Part shown: positions 17,837 to 27,550 of the stretch, piece after piece
How positions within the stretch are numbered: position 1 is the first letter of the stretch
Layout: every line of letters begins with the position of its first letter
Source: Pseudomonas sp. 14P_8.1_Bac3
Lineage (GTDB): Bacteria > Pseudomonadota > Gammaproteobacteria > Pseudomonadales > Pseudomonadaceae
Assembly (NCBI RefSeq): GCF_025466085.1
Contig: NZ_JANLOD010000049.1
Span: forward strand, 310,001 to 374,000
Reading direction: 5' to 3'
DNA length: 64,000 bases
Translations under genes and position numbers: made by a program
The notes under the pieces: model-generated
The model's input: the letters and a program-made list of their open reading frames with translations, nothing else
Databases searched by the model: none
Told to the model about the DNA's origin: nothing

Positions 17837-19138
17837 ATGACCAATGAATGTGGCTGGATTGCGCAGGCGGGTAGTTCACCCGCGCGCCGTCCTCTCAATG
17901 GCACGGAAAAAGCCGACTGGCTGATTATCGGTGCCGGTATCACCGGGCTGAGTGCCGCGCACTCGCTTGCAGAAATGCACCCTCAGGCGCGGATCGTGGT
18001 GGTTGACCGGCAGCGTGCGGCCCAGGGTGCTTCGGCGCGCAATTCCGGCTTCGTGGTTGGCCATGAACATCCGACCCGGGATGAGCTGATCGGGCACCGC
18101 GGCTTTGCCGGTTATGAGGTGGATACCGCGATTTCACGCGCCGCCAGTGACGAGGTTCGCCAGCGCATCGCCCGTCATGGCATTGAGTGCGACTTCCGCG
18201 ATGCCGGCTATTTCTTCGCCGTCAGCGATCCGGGCAAGTTGACAGACGTCGAGGCCAAACTGGCGACGTTGCGCGCCGTCGGCGCCTCCGCGCAGTTTTT
18301 GCACGGCGAACCGCTGAATCAAATACTTGGCACCCGGCACTATCAGGCCGCGATCTGGTGTGGCCAGGGCAACGCGCTGTTGCAACCGGCGAAGTACGTG
18401 AAAGGCCTGCTGGAGGCGTTGCCGGAAACCGTCACCGTCTTCGAAAACACCGATATCACGGGGCTGGAACGTCTGGGGCAAGGACGAATTCGCGCCACTG
18501 GCAGCGTCGGCAACATCGAAGCCAAGCAGGTGCTGGTGTGCCTGAACGCCTTCATTCCCCGTGCCGGGATCGACGACAGCGCCACCTTCCCGATGGAACT
18601 CAGCGCCAGCCTCACGCGACCGTTGAGTGATGAAGAGTTCCAGTCCATCGGCGCTGTCGAGCCGTGGGGCGTGCTCTCTACCCGGCCACTCGGCGCCACG
18701 GTGCGGCTGACTCCGGATCGTCGGGTGATGATTCGCAACACCGCGGAATACCGTTCCCGCGACCTGAGCAACAGCGAGCTGCTGCATCGGCGTAAACACC
18801 ACGTGCTGGGTTTGCAGCGGCGCTTTCCGTTCCTCGGCGAGCAGGACATCCAGTACACCTGGACCGGCCATTTGAGCGCTTCGCGCAGCGGCCAGCCTTA
18901 TTTCGGCAAGGTCGAAGAGGGCGTGTTCGCCGTGGCCGGCTGCAATGGCTCGGGTGTCGCGCGCGGCACGCTGTGGGGCCGGTTGCTGGCGCAAATGTCC
19001 TCCGGCGCTGACTCGCCACTTCTCGAATCGGTGATGCGCCGAGCCCAGCCGGGCTGGCTGCCGCCGCGGCCGTTACTGGATATCGGTGCCATGCTTCGTA
19101 TGCGTGTGGAGGCGGTCAGGGCCAGAACAGAAATCTAG
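17837..19138 (+). CDS. FAD-dependent amine/amino-acid oxidoreductase (DadA/PuuB family)
   Basis: The 433-residue enzyme has the Rossmann FAD motif WLIIGAGITGLSAAHSLAE (about 33-51) and the second FAD segment RAAQGASARNSGF. Near the C-terminus VAGCNGSGVARGTLWGRLLA completes the cofactor pocket. The N-terminal extension before the motif resembles gamma-glutamylputrescine oxidase-type proteins. It is 53 bases upstream of a polyamine-type binding protein and divergent from a LysR gene, which suggests oxidation of an imported amine. Start 17837 follows GAGG with suitable spacing; 17813 is possible. Confidence 0.85.
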   Translation: MTNECGWIAQAGSSPARRPLNGTEKADWLIIGAGITGLSAAHSLAEMHPQARIVVVDRQRAAQGASARNSGFVVGHEHPTRDELIGHRGFAGYEVDTAISRAASDEVRQRIARHGIECDFRDAGYFFAVSDPGKLTDVEAKLATLRAVGASAQFLHGEPLNQILGTRHYQAAIWCGQGNALLQPAKYVKGLLEALPETVTVFENTDITGLERLGQGRIRATGSVGNIEAKQVLVCLNAFIPRAGIDDSATFPMELSASLTRPLSDEEFQSIGAVEPWGVLSTRPLGATVRLTPDRRVMIRNTAEYRSRDLSNSELLHRRKHHVLGLQRRFPFLGEQDIQYTWTGHLSASRSGQPYFGKVEEGVFAVAGCNGSGVARGTLWGRLLAQMSSGADSPLLESVMRRAQPGWLPPRPLLDIGAMLRMRVEAVRARTEI

Positions 19139-19190
19139 ACAACCCGACGATCAAAAAAACAACAAAAGCTCATCAACCAGGTGATTGAAC

Positions 19191-20279
19191 ATGCGCATGA
19201 ACACACTTCCCCTGATGGTCGTACTGACCACTTTATCGGCCGCTGCCTGTGCAGATGAAGTCGTCAATATTTCCAACTGGAACAGTTACATTGCCGACGA
19301 CACGTTGCCTAGTTTCACCAAGGAAACCGGGATCAAGGCGATTTACGACATCCATGACAGCAACGAAGTGCTGGAATCGAAACTGATGACCGGCAATACC
19401 GGCTACGACGTGGTCAGCCCGTCGAACCATTTTCTGTCGCGCCTGATCAAAGCCGGCGCCATTCAGAAGCTCGACAAGAGCCAGTTGCCCAACTGGAAAA
19501 ACCTCGACCCGGCATTGATGAAAAAACTCGAAGTCAATGACCCCGGCAACCAGTACGGCTATCCGTACATGTGGGGCACGGCGGGGATTGGCTACAACGT
19601 CGAGAAGATCAAGGCCATTTTCGGCAACACCGACGTCACCCATTCCTGGAAGCTGTTTTTCGACGAGGAGAACATCAAGAAGCTCAGCCAGTGCGGCGTG
19701 GCGATCATCGACAACCCGACTCAGGTCCTGCCGATCACCCTCAACTACCTGGGGCTGCCACCCCACAGCCACGAACCGGCGGACTACAAGAAAGCCGAGC
19801 AGGCGCTGCTGAAAATCAGGCCATACGTGCAATATTTCCACGCGTCCAAGTACATCAGCGACCTGGCGAACGGCAACGTCTGCGCGGTGATCGGTTTCAA
19901 CGGCGACGTCGTCCAGGCCGCCGCCAGCGCCAAGGACGCCAATAACGGCATCGATATCGCCTATTCGATCCCTGACGAAGGCTCGACCCTGTGGTTCGAC
20001 ATGGTGGTGATGCCGAAAAGCGCACCGCACGAGAAGAACGGCTACGCCTACATGAATTACCTGCTGGACCCACACGTCATTGCCAACATCAGCAACAGCA
20101 TCCATTACGCCAACCCCAACCTGGCGGCGGATCCGTACGTGACCCCGGCAGTGAAGCAGGACCTGGCGATTTATCCGCCGAAAAGCGTGCTGGACAAGCT
20201 GTTCACCGTCGAAGAACTGCCAGCGGCGATTGCGCGATTGAGCACGCGCCTGTGGACCAAGCTGAAAACCAATACCTGA
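19191..20279 (+). CDS. Polyamine-type ABC transporter substrate-binding protein (PotF/SpuD-like)
   Basis: The 362-residue protein begins with a signal peptide (MRMNTLPLMVVLTTLSAAA), with cleavage probably after ACA. The mature start VVNISNWNSYIADDTLPSF, then YDVVSPSNHFLSRLIKAGA and MWGTAGIGYNVEKI, are typical of PotD/PotF-family spermidine/putrescine-binding proteins. No permease or ATPase genes follow, so it is an orphan binding protein that may serve a transporter elsewhere. ATG 19191 fits AGGTGA with seven-base spacing better than TTG 19185. Confidence 0.88.
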   Translation: MRMNTLPLMVVLTTLSAAACADEVVNISNWNSYIADDTLPSFTKETGIKAIYDIHDSNEVLESKLMTGNTGYDVVSPSNHFLSRLIKAGAIQKLDKSQLPNWKNLDPALMKKLEVNDPGNQYGYPYMWGTAGIGYNVEKIKAIFGNTDVTHSWKLFFDEENIKKLSQCGVAIIDNPTQVLPITLNYLGLPPHSHEPADYKKAEQALLKIRPYVQYFHASKYISDLANGNVCAVIGFNGDVVQAAASAKDANNGIDIAYSIPDEGSTLWFDMVVMPKSAPHEKNGYAYMNYLLDPHVIANISNSIHYANPNLAADPYVTPAVKQDLAIYPPKSVLDKLFTVEELPAAIARLSTRLWTKLKTNT

Positions 20280-20327
20280 CGCGGGGTGCCTGTTCCTCGG
20301 GTTGCAAGGGGGCGACTCGAGGAAGGG

Positions 20328-21536
20328 CTATCCGCTGAAGCTCAACAACCATCCCGCGACCCCGCAGCCGATCACCACCAGCCACGGCGGCAGCTTCCAG
20401 AACATCAAGGCCACCAGCGCGATCAAGGCCAGGCCGAAGTCTTGCGCGTTGAGAATGGCGCTGGTCCACACCGGCTGATAGAGCGCGGCCAGCAACAGCC
20501 CGACCACCGCGGCGTTGACCCCGATCAGTGCGGCCCGGGCGCGTTGGCTATGACGTAACCGTTCCCAAAACGGCAGGGCACCGAGGATCAGCAGAAAGGA
20601 CGGGGCGAAGATCGCCAGCAGGCCGATCAACCCGCCAATCCAGCCCGAGGGCGCAAGGTTCATCGAGGCGCCGAGGAACGCGGCGAAGGTGAACAGCGGG
20701 CCGGGAACAGCCTGCGTGGCGCCATAACCGGCGAGGAAGGCATCATTGTTGACCCACCCCGAAGGCACCACTTCCGCCTGCAGCAGTGGCAGCACCACGT
20801 GGCCGCCGCCAAACACCAATGAACCGGTGCGGTAGAAGGCTTCCACCATGGCAAGGGTTTGATTCGGCACGAGCTGGTTCAAGAGTGGCAGGCCGATCAG
20901 CAGGGCAAAGAACAGCGATAGCCACACAGCGCCAGCTCGCCGCCCAACAGTAATGGGCAGAACGTCATGCCCGGCAGCCTGCGTGGGCTTGAAAAGGAGT
21001 AGACCCGCGACGCCAGCGACGGCAATCACGCTGACCTGCGCCCAGGCGGACCGCTCGAGCAGGACAACGCAGGCGGCGATCATCATGACGGTGACGCGTG
21101 TGCCGTCCGTGCACAGCTTGCGCGCCATGCCCCACACCGCCTGAGCGACCACCGCGACGGCCACCACTTTCAGTCCGTGTAACGCGCCGGGCGAGAGCGC
21201 GGATCCTTGGCGGGAAATACCCAGTGCGAACAGGATCAGCGCAACGGCTGACGGCAAGGTGAAGCCGGCCCATGCGGCCAGCGCTCCGCGGTATCCCGCC
21301 CGAGACAGGCCCAGGGCAATGCCGACCTGACTGCTGGCAGGCCCCGGCAGGAACTGACACAGCGCCACCAGGTCGGCGTAGCTGCGCTCGCTCAGCCAGC
21401 GTCGGCGTGTGACGAACTCCTCGCGAAAATAGCCCAGGTGCGCGATGGGGCCGCCAAAAGACGTCAGGCCCAGACGCAAGAAAATGATAAACACCGACCA
21501 CGCGCTGCTGCGCTCATGAGCACGGGAATCGGCCAT
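20328..21536 (-). CDS. chrA: ChrA-family chromate transporter
   Basis: This 402-residue membrane protein has two homologous CHR halves. The first carries FLRLGLTSFGGPIAHLGYF and LCQFLPGPASSQVGIALGL (about 16-95). The second carries FGGGHVVLPLLQAEVV and GYGATQAVPGPLFTFAAFLG (about 240-300). The family exports chromate, although substrates of many members are untested. It is a single-gene unit, convergent with the polyamine-type binding protein and divergent from tctC. Confidence 0.92.
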   Translation of the reverse strand: MADSRAHERSSAWSVFIIFLRLGLTSFGGPIAHLGYFREEFVTRRRWLSERSYADLVALCQFLPGPASSQVGIALGLSRAGYRGALAAWAGFTLPSAVALILFALGISRQGSALSPGALHGLKVVAVAVVAQAVWGMARKLCTDGTRVTVMMIAACVVLLERSAWAQVSVIAVAGVAGLLLFKPTQAAGHDVLPITVGRRAGAVWLSLFFALLIGLPLLNQLVPNQTLAMVEAFYRTGSLVFGGGHVVLPLLQAEVVPSGWVNNDAFLAGYGATQAVPGPLFTFAAFLGASMNLAPSGWIGGLIGLLAIFAPSFLLILGALPFWERLRHSQRARAALIGVNAAVVGLLLAALYQPVWTSAILNAQDFGLALIALVALMFWKLPPWLVVIGCGVAGWLLSFSG

Positions 21537-21694
21537 GCAGATGCCTTCCTGAAATGAAGTGATTCACTGTTGTGTGTCGCCATTCTAACCATGGCCTACG
21601 CTTATTCCGAGATGGAAGTTTGACGCTCAGGGTCGCGGCCCTGAGCGACGTGCAACCGGTGCCCCATAAAAACAAGAGTCCTGGGAGAAAACGC

Positions 21695-22666
21695 ATGTTC
21701 GCTTTGTTACGTCGATCCGCCCTTTACCTGGCTGTGGTGGTCACTGCCACGGCTCTCGCGGCACCTGCATCCGCACTCGACACGGTCAAATTCATGGCCC
21801 CCGGTTCGGTCGGTGGCGGCTACGACCAGACGGCCCGGATCCTGGGCAAAGCCTTGATCGAAGCCAAGGTGGCAAAGTCCGCCACGTTCGAAAACAAGGG
21901 CGGGGCAGGGGGCACGCTGGGCCTGGCGCAGTTCGCCAACAGCACCAAGGGCGACCCGAACGCGTTGCTGGTGGTTGGCGCGATCATGGTCACCGGCATC
22001 GAGCAGAACAACCCGCAGATTACGTTGAAGGACGTCACGCCGATTGCTCGCCTGTTTACCGAATACAACGTGATTGCCGTACGCAAGGAGTCCGAATTCA
22101 AAACCCTGGACGACCTGCTGAAAGCCTTCAAGGAAAAACCGACGAGTATTTCCTGGGGCGGCGGCTCCAAGGGTTCTATCGATCACATCGGCATCGCCGA
22201 ATTGGCCGCGAAAATGGGCGTCCCGGTGAACAAGGTCAATTACGTGGCCTTCGCCGGCGGTGGTGAAGTGGTGGCGCAGGCCCTGGGCGGGCAGATCAAG
22301 GTGATCACCGGCGGTTACGCCGAACTGGGTCAGTACATCAGGAACGATCAGTTCCGCGTGCTCGCCATCGGCGCACCGGAGCGCATTGCCGGCATCGATG
22401 CGCCGACGCTCAAGGAAAGCGGGTACGACGTGGTCATCGGCAACTGGCGCGGTGTCTACGGTGCCGCGGGCCTCACGCCCGAGCAGCGCAAGGAAGTGAC
22501 CGACGCGGTAGTGGCCGCCGCCGATAGCAACGTCTGGAAAGACAATATCGAAACCAACAAATGGTCAGCCAACGTCCTGACCGGTGACGAATTCGGCAAG
22601 TTCGTCGACGCCGAGCATGTGCGGCTGCGCGCGATGCTGGTCGAGGTCGGGCTGGTTGCGAAATGA
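21695..22666 (+). CDS. tctC: Tripartite tricarboxylate transporter substrate-binding protein TctC
   Basis: The 323-residue periplasmic binding protein has a signal peptide ending APASA (about residue 28). The mature protein begins LDTVKFMAPGSVGGGYDQTA, typical of the Bug/TctC family, with the binding loop FENKGGAGGTLGLAQF. It binds citrate or another carboxylate for the TctAB permease encoded next. ATG 21695 lies behind GGGAGA. Its stop overlaps tctB by four bases. The tctDE two-component genes that often accompany this system are absent from the window. Confidence 0.9.
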   Translation: MFALLRRSALYLAVVVTATALAAPASALDTVKFMAPGSVGGGYDQTARILGKALIEAKVAKSATFENKGGAGGTLGLAQFANSTKGDPNALLVVGAIMVTGIEQNNPQITLKDVTPIARLFTEYNVIAVRKESEFKTLDDLLKAFKEKPTSISWGGGSKGSIDHIGIAELAAKMGVPVNKVNYVAFAGGGEVVAQALGGQIKVITGGYAELGQYIRNDQFRVLAIGAPERIAGIDAPTLKESGYDVVIGNWRGVYGAAGLTPEQRKEVTDAVVAAADSNVWKDNIETNKWSANVLTGDEFGKFVDAEHVRLRAMLVEVGLVAK

Positions 22667-23157
22667 CTCCGTCCCGCCCAATTGTGCCGGTGCAGTTGGC
22701 GATCGGCATCGGCGTGATCGTCATCAGCGTCGTACTGGCGTACGGCGCCTTTTTGTTCCCCGAAGAAATGGGCTTCGTCATTCTCGGTGCGGATGTGTAT
22801 CCGTACGCTGTCGCGGCATTCCTCGCGGGGGTGGGCGCGGTGCTGAGCTATCAGGCGGTCACGGGTGGTTTTCGTGAGCTGGCCACTCACGACGACGAGT
22901 CCGCCAAGGTGTTGCCCGGTGGCAAAGCGGGGGTGGCCTGGGTGACGGGCGGCCTGATAGGCGTGGCCGCACTGATCAATCTCATCGGCTTCGTCCTTGC
23001 GGCGGCTCTGTTGTTCGCCTGCTCCGCGCGGGGCTTTGGCAGTCGCCATCCGTTGCGTGATCTCGCCATCGGTGTCGCCCTGACGCTGCCGATCTATTGG
23101 CTGTTCAATGCCGGGCTGGGGGTTTCCCTTCCACCGCTTGTCAACGTCTGGATCTGA
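22663..23157 (+). CDS. tctB: Tripartite tricarboxylate transporter small membrane subunit TctB
   Basis: The 164-residue protein has four hydrophobic segments (about 8-32, 43-66, 88-118, 130-160), the size and topology of TctB. It overlaps tctC by ATGA and is followed by tctA 23 bases later, so the three are one translationally linked operon. The sequence itself is poorly conserved across the family, so the assignment rests on size and context. Confidence 0.85.
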   Translation: MTPSRPIVPVQLAIGIGVIVISVVLAYGAFLFPEEMGFVILGADVYPYAVAAFLAGVGAVLSYQAVTGGFRELATHDDESAKVLPGGKAGVAWVTGGLIGVAALINLIGFVLAAALLFACSARGFGSRHPLRDLAIGVALTLPIYWLFNAGLGVSLPPLVNVWI

Positions 23158-23180
23158 CCGGGCCGAAGGAGATCAACAGG

Positions 23181-24689
23181 GTGGATATTCTCGCAAGCCT
23201 GGCCATGGGTTTTTCCTCGGCGCTGACGCCGATCAATCTGATGTGGGGGTTCATCGGCTGCCTGCTCGGCACCGCCATCGGCGTATTGCCGGGGATCGGT
23301 CCGGCGCTGACGGTGGCGTTGTTGTTGCCGATTACGGCCAAGGTCGATCCCACCGGCGCGCTGATCATGTTCGCCGGCATTTACTACGGCGCGCAGTTCG
23401 GCGGCTCCACGACTTCCATTTTGCTCAATACGCCGGGGGAGTCGTCGTCCATGGTCACGGCCCTGGAAGGCAACCTCATGGCCCGTAACGGCCGGGCGGG
23501 ACCGGCGTTGGCGACGGCGGCCATTGGTTCGTTTGTCGCCGGCACGATTGCCACGATCCTGCTGACCCTGTTCGCGCCGATTGTGGCGAAACTGGCGCTG
23601 AAATTTGGTCCTGCGGAGTACTTCGCGATTCTGGTGCTGTCGTTCACCACGGTGTCCGCCGTGCTCGGGGCCTCGATGTTGCGCGGCTTTGCATCATTGG
23701 GCATTGGCTTGACCGTGGGCCTGATCGGCCTGGATTCAACTTCGGGTATTGCTCGATACACTCTGGGCGTGCCGGAGTTGGTCGATGGGATTGAAGTGGT
23801 GCTGGTGGCGGTCGGGTTGTTTGCCGTGGGCGAGGCGTTGTACAGCCTGCTGTATCAGAAAGAAGAGGCGAGCGGCCGGCACCGCCTGACCTCGCTGTGG
23901 ATGACCCGCGCCGACTGGAAACGCTCGGTGCCGGCCTGGTTGCGCGGCACGCTGATCGGTTTCCCCTTTGGCTCGATCCCGGCAGGTGGCGCGGAAATTC
24001 CGACATTCCTGTCCTATTCGACCGAGCGCAAACTCAGCAAATACCCGAAGGAATTTGCCGCCAGCAAGGGGGAGGGTGCCATTGAGGGTGTCGCCGGTCC
24101 GGAAGCGGCCAACAACGCCAGTGCGACTGGCTCGCTGGTGCCGCTGCTGACGCTTGGCATCCCGACGTCCGCCACCGCGGCGATCCTGTTGGCGGCGTTC
24201 CAGAACTACAACCTGCAACCGGGGCCGCTGCTGTTTGAAACCTCGGGCGAACTGGTCTGGACCCTGGTGGCGTCGCTTTATATCGGCAACGTCATCCTGC
24301 TGGTGCTGAACCTGCCGTTGGTGGGGCTGTGGGTCAAACTTCTACAGATCCCCCGGCCTTACCTGAATGCCGGGATTCTGGTGTTCGCGACCATTGGTGT
24401 GTATGGCATGCGCCATTCTTCATTCGATTTGTTGCTGATGCTGGCGATCGGTTGGGGCGGGGTGCTGATGCGCCGTTTCGATTTCCCCGTTGCGCCGGTG
24501 ATCGTTGGCATGTTGCTGGGGCCGATGGCGGAGAAACAACTGCGCAATGCGTTGTCGATCAGCGAGGGCGACTGGACGGTATTCCTGACACAACCGATTT
24601 CTGCGGCGTTTCTGGCGTTGACGCTGCTGGTGCTGGTGGTGCCGCATCTGCTGCATGCCCGTGGGATCAAGTTGCAAGAGGATGATTGA
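23181..24689 (+). CDS. tctA: Tripartite tricarboxylate transporter large permease TctA
   Basis: The 502-residue permease has about 12 membrane segments and the family signatures LLGTAIGVLPGIGPALTVAL (about 32-51) and FAGIYYGAQFGGSTTSILLN (about 70-90). GSIPAGGAEIPTFLSY (about 270) is also typical. The start is GTG 23181, nine bases after GAAGGAG, matching the family N-terminus; an upstream in-frame ATG lies inside tctB. It forms the ion-driven channel of the TctABC carboxylate importer. Confidence 0.92.
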   Translation: MDILASLAMGFSSALTPINLMWGFIGCLLGTAIGVLPGIGPALTVALLLPITAKVDPTGALIMFAGIYYGAQFGGSTTSILLNTPGESSSMVTALEGNLMARNGRAGPALATAAIGSFVAGTIATILLTLFAPIVAKLALKFGPAEYFAILVLSFTTVSAVLGASMLRGFASLGIGLTVGLIGLDSTSGIARYTLGVPELVDGIEVVLVAVGLFAVGEALYSLLYQKEEASGRHRLTSLWMTRADWKRSVPAWLRGTLIGFPFGSIPAGGAEIPTFLSYSTERKLSKYPKEFAASKGEGAIEGVAGPEAANNASATGSLVPLLTLGIPTSATAAILLAAFQNYNLQPGPLLFETSGELVWTLVASLYIGNVILLVLNLPLVGLWVKLLQIPRPYLNAGILVFATIGVYGMRHSSFDLLLMLAIGWGGVLMRRFDFPVAPVIVGMLLGPMAEKQLRNALSISEGDWTVFLTQPISAAFLALTLLVLVVPHLLHARGIKLQEDD

Positions 24690-24735
24690 GTGGTCCACAA
24701 GGCATGTATCGCGTGATCGGAATCACGCAAAAACC

Positions 24736-24835
24736 TGTAGGAGCGAGCAGGCTCGCGATGGAGTGTCAACCGACACGGGCATTCAGGCAGCCCGCGTTAT
24801 CGTTATCCACCATCGCGAGCGTGCTCGCTCCTACA
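24736..24835. repeat. REP doublet TGTAGGAGCGAGCAGGCTCGCGA, inverted pair
   Basis: The left arm at 24736-24761 and the inverted arm at 24810-24835 are separated by about 48 bases. The arms differ at the loop triplet (CAG versus CGT). The doublet follows tctA. Confidence 0.88.
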
Positions 24836-24967
24836 GGCAAAAAGGTTTATCCAACAGGCCTGGCAAACTCCAGTGTGTCCGTTAGCCGACATCTACTGGC
24901 TTACTAGCGTTAGTCGGAAACCACCAGGCACGATAGAGTCAGCATCACCGTTCCTCGCAACCGCCGG

Positions 24968-25975
24968 ATGCTGCCCATGACCCGCCCCCGTTTCCTCCCC
25001 GACAACTTCACCCTGACCCTGATCGGCGTGGTCGTGCTCGCCAGTCTGCTGCCCGCCAGTGGCCAGGTCGCGGTCGGGTTTGGCTGGCTGACCAACAGCG
25101 CCATCGCCCTGCTGTTTTTCCTGCATGGCGCCAAACTGTCCCGTGAATCGATCATCGCCGGCGCGGGCCACTGGCGCTTGCATTTGCTGGTGTTCAGCCT
25201 GACGTTCATCCTGTTCCCGCTGATCGGCCTGGCCCTCAAACCGCTGCTGTCGCCGCTGATCGGCGACGATCTGTACATGGGCATGCTCTATCTCTGCGCG
25301 CTGCCTGCCACGGTCCAGTCGGCAATCGCATTCACCTCCCTGGCGCGGGGCAATATTCCGGCGGCGATTTGCAGTGCGGCGGCTTCCAGCCTGTTCGGGA
25401 TTTTCCTGACGCCGTTGCTGGTAACGTTGCTCCTCAACGTGCACGGCGAAGGCGGTTCGACCCTCGATGCAATCCTGAAGATCAGCGTGCAGCTGTTGCT
25501 ACCGTTCATTGCCGGCCAGATCGCCCGGCGCTGGATTGGTGCCTGGGTCGCGCGCAACAAGAGCTGGTTGAAGTTCGTCGACCAGGGCTCGATCCTGCTG
25601 GTGGTCTATGGCGCGTTCAGCGAAGCGGTGAACGAAGGCATCTGGCACCAGATTCCGCTCTGGGAGTTGGCCGGTCTGGTGGTCGCCTGCTGTGTCGTCC
25701 TGGGCCTGGTCCTGCTGGCGTCCACCGTGCTGGGCAAAGCCTTTGGCTTCAATCAGGAAGACCGCATCACCATCCTGTTCTGCGGTTCGAAGAAAAGCCT
25801 GGCGACCGGTGTGCCCATGGCCCAGGTGTTGTTCGCCGGCAGCACCATTGGCGTACTGATCCTGCCCCTGATGCTGTTTCACCAGATTCAGCTGATGGTC
25901 TGCGCGGTCCTTGCACAGCGCTATGCCAATCGCCCGGAGACCATCCCGGAACTGCTGGCTCAAGTCGATCCCTGA
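24968..25975 (+). CDS. SBF-like (YfeH-type) sodium/bile-acid symporter family protein
   Basis: The 335-residue protein has about 10 membrane segments. Features of the bile acid:Na+ symporter-like family are FFLHGAKLSRESIIAG, LYLCALPATVQSAIAFTSLA (about 103-122) and FCGSKKSLATGVPMA (about 270-285). Members act as carriers for organic anions and the true substrate is unknown. ATG 24977 is an alternative start three codons later. It is convergent with the downstream dehydrogenase gene, leaving only three bases between the stop codons. Confidence 0.82.
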   Translation: MLPMTRPRFLPDNFTLTLIGVVVLASLLPASGQVAVGFGWLTNSAIALLFFLHGAKLSRESIIAGAGHWRLHLLVFSLTFILFPLIGLALKPLLSPLIGDDLYMGMLYLCALPATVQSAIAFTSLARGNIPAAICSAAASSLFGIFLTPLLVTLLLNVHGEGGSTLDAILKISVQLLLPFIAGQIARRWIGAWVARNKSWLKFVDQGSILLVVYGAFSEAVNEGIWHQIPLWELAGLVVACCVVLGLVLLASTVLGKAFGFNQEDRITILFCGSKKSLATGVPMAQVLFAGSTIGVLILPLMLFHQIQLMVCAVLAQRYANRPETIPELLAQVDP

Positions 25976-25978
25976 GAC

Positions 25979-27544
25979 CTATCGGCCGTCCATGAGTCGA
26001 GGCAGTTGCAATGGATTGCCCTCTCGCAGTGCCTCAGGCAACAGCGCGTCCGGGAAGCCCTGATAAGCCACCGGACGCAAGAAGCGTTCGATCGACGTCA
26101 TGCCCACCGAAGTAAAGCGACTGTCCGACGTGGCCGGAAACGGTCCGCCGTGGACGGTGGCGTCGGTCACTTCCTGCGGATGAGCAAAGGCGTTGACAAC
26201 AATGCGCCCGGTGCGACGCTCCAGTACCGGCAGCAAGCGTTGGGCCAGCGGAAGATCGTGTGCCTCAAGGTGCAGGGTGGCGCTGAGCTGGCCCTGCAGC
26301 GAGCGCGCCACGGCGATCAGTTCCGCATCATTGTCGACCGTCACCAGCAGCGCGGAAGGACCGAACACCTCCTGCGACAGCACCGCTTCGCTGAGGAAGT
26401 GTTGGCCGGCGACCTCAAGCAACGCCGCCTGGCCGTCAAAATCGGCGTTGGCGACAGCGCCTTCAGCAATGCGACGTGCACCGGCGTTCTCCAAAGCAGC
26501 GAGGCCGTTGAGGTACGACGCATGAATCCCCGGCGTCAGCATTGTCCGCGCGGCGGCGTCGGATACGCGTTTGACCATGGCGTTGCGTAACGCGTCCAGG
26601 CCCGGGCCTTTGATCGCGATCAGCAAGGCGGGCTTGAGGCAGGCTTGCCCGACGTTGACCAGCATGCGCTCGATAAACCCATCGCCGATCGGCGCCCCGC
26701 GCTCGGCCAACGCAGCCGGCAGGATGAACGTCGGGTTGATGCTGGTCATTTCAGTAAACACAGGGATCGGATCGGGCCGCTGTTGCGCACGGCGATACAG
26801 GGCCATGCCGCCCTGTTCCGAACCGGTGAACGTCACCGCCTTGATCAGCGGATGATCGACCAGCGCCTCACCGATGGTGTTGCCGCTGCCGCGCACCATC
26901 GAGAAAACCCCCTCGTGCAGGCCGTGGTCCAGCACCGCTTTCTGGATCGCCCGCGCCTGGATTTCCGAGGCGCCGGGATGGGCGTTGTGCGCCTTGAGGA
27001 TCACGGTCGCACCGGCGGCCAGCGCCGACGCGGTATCGCCGCCGGCCACCGAATAGGAAATCGGAAAGTTGCTCGCGCCGAAAATCGCCACCGGGCCAAT
27101 GGCGATTTTCTGCAGGCGATGGTCCATGCGTGGACGCGGTTGACGATCCGGCTGGGCCGGATCGATGGCCAGTTGCAGGAAGCGGCCTCTGCGCACCACT
27201 TCGGCAAATTGACGAAACTGCGTGGCGGCGCGGGTGGCTTCGCCTTCGAGCTGCGCTTGCGGCAGACCCGTTTCGAGCGCCGCGCGGCCCGCAAGCTCTT
27301 TGCGCACGGCCTCAAGATTGTCCGCAATGCTCTCGAGGAACGCCGCGCGCTGGCTGAGCGAGGTGTGGCTGTAACTGTCGAATGCTTCGTCGGCGAGGAT
27401 CGCGGCCTGGTGGACTTGCGCGGCGCCACCCAAGGCGAAGTCCGGTTCGATCAGTTGCTGGGACGCGGGGTTCAGCGCTTGCATCGTCCCTTCGGTCGCC
27501 GGCACATCATGCGCACCGATGATCAGGTGTCCTGTCAGTTTCAT
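25979..27544 (-). CDS. Aldehyde dehydrogenase of the alpha-ketoglutaric-semialdehyde type
   Basis: The 521-residue NAD(P)-dependent ALDH has the cofactor segment FGASNFPISYSVAGGDTASA and the general-base Glu in FTEMTSINPTFILP. The catalytic Cys is in VNVGQACLKPALL (about 300). The long form, with AATQFRQFAEVVRRG and the C-terminal PFPATSDSRFTSVG, is typical of KGSADH enzymes used in sugar-acid, hydroxyproline or glucarate catabolism. The cysteine context GQACLKPA departs from the usual GQFCTNPG, which may mark a different aldehyde. It is six bases downstream of an isochorismatase-fold hydrolase, forming a two-gene operon. Confidence 0.85.
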   Translation of the reverse strand: MKLTGHLIIGAHDVPATEGTMQALNPASQQLIEPDFALGGAAQVHQAAILADEAFDSYSHTSLSQRAAFLESIADNLEAVRKELAGRAALETGLPQAQLEGEATRAATQFRQFAEVVRRGRFLQLAIDPAQPDRQPRPRMDHRLQKIAIGPVAIFGASNFPISYSVAGGDTASALAAGATVILKAHNAHPGASEIQARAIQKAVLDHGLHEGVFSMVRGSGNTIGEALVDHPLIKAVTFTGSEQGGMALYRRAQQRPDPIPVFTEMTSINPTFILPAALAERGAPIGDGFIERMLVNVGQACLKPALLIAIKGPGLDALRNAMVKRVSDAAARTMLTPGIHASYLNGLAALENAGARRIAEGAVANADFDGQAALLEVAGQHFLSEAVLSQEVFGPSALLVTVDNDAELIAVARSLQGQLSATLHLEAHDLPLAQRLLPVLERRTGRIVVNAFAHPQEVTDATVHGGPFPATSDSRFTSVGMTSIERFLRPVAYQGFPDALLPEALREGNPLQLPRLMDGR

Positions 27545-27550
27545 CGGCGG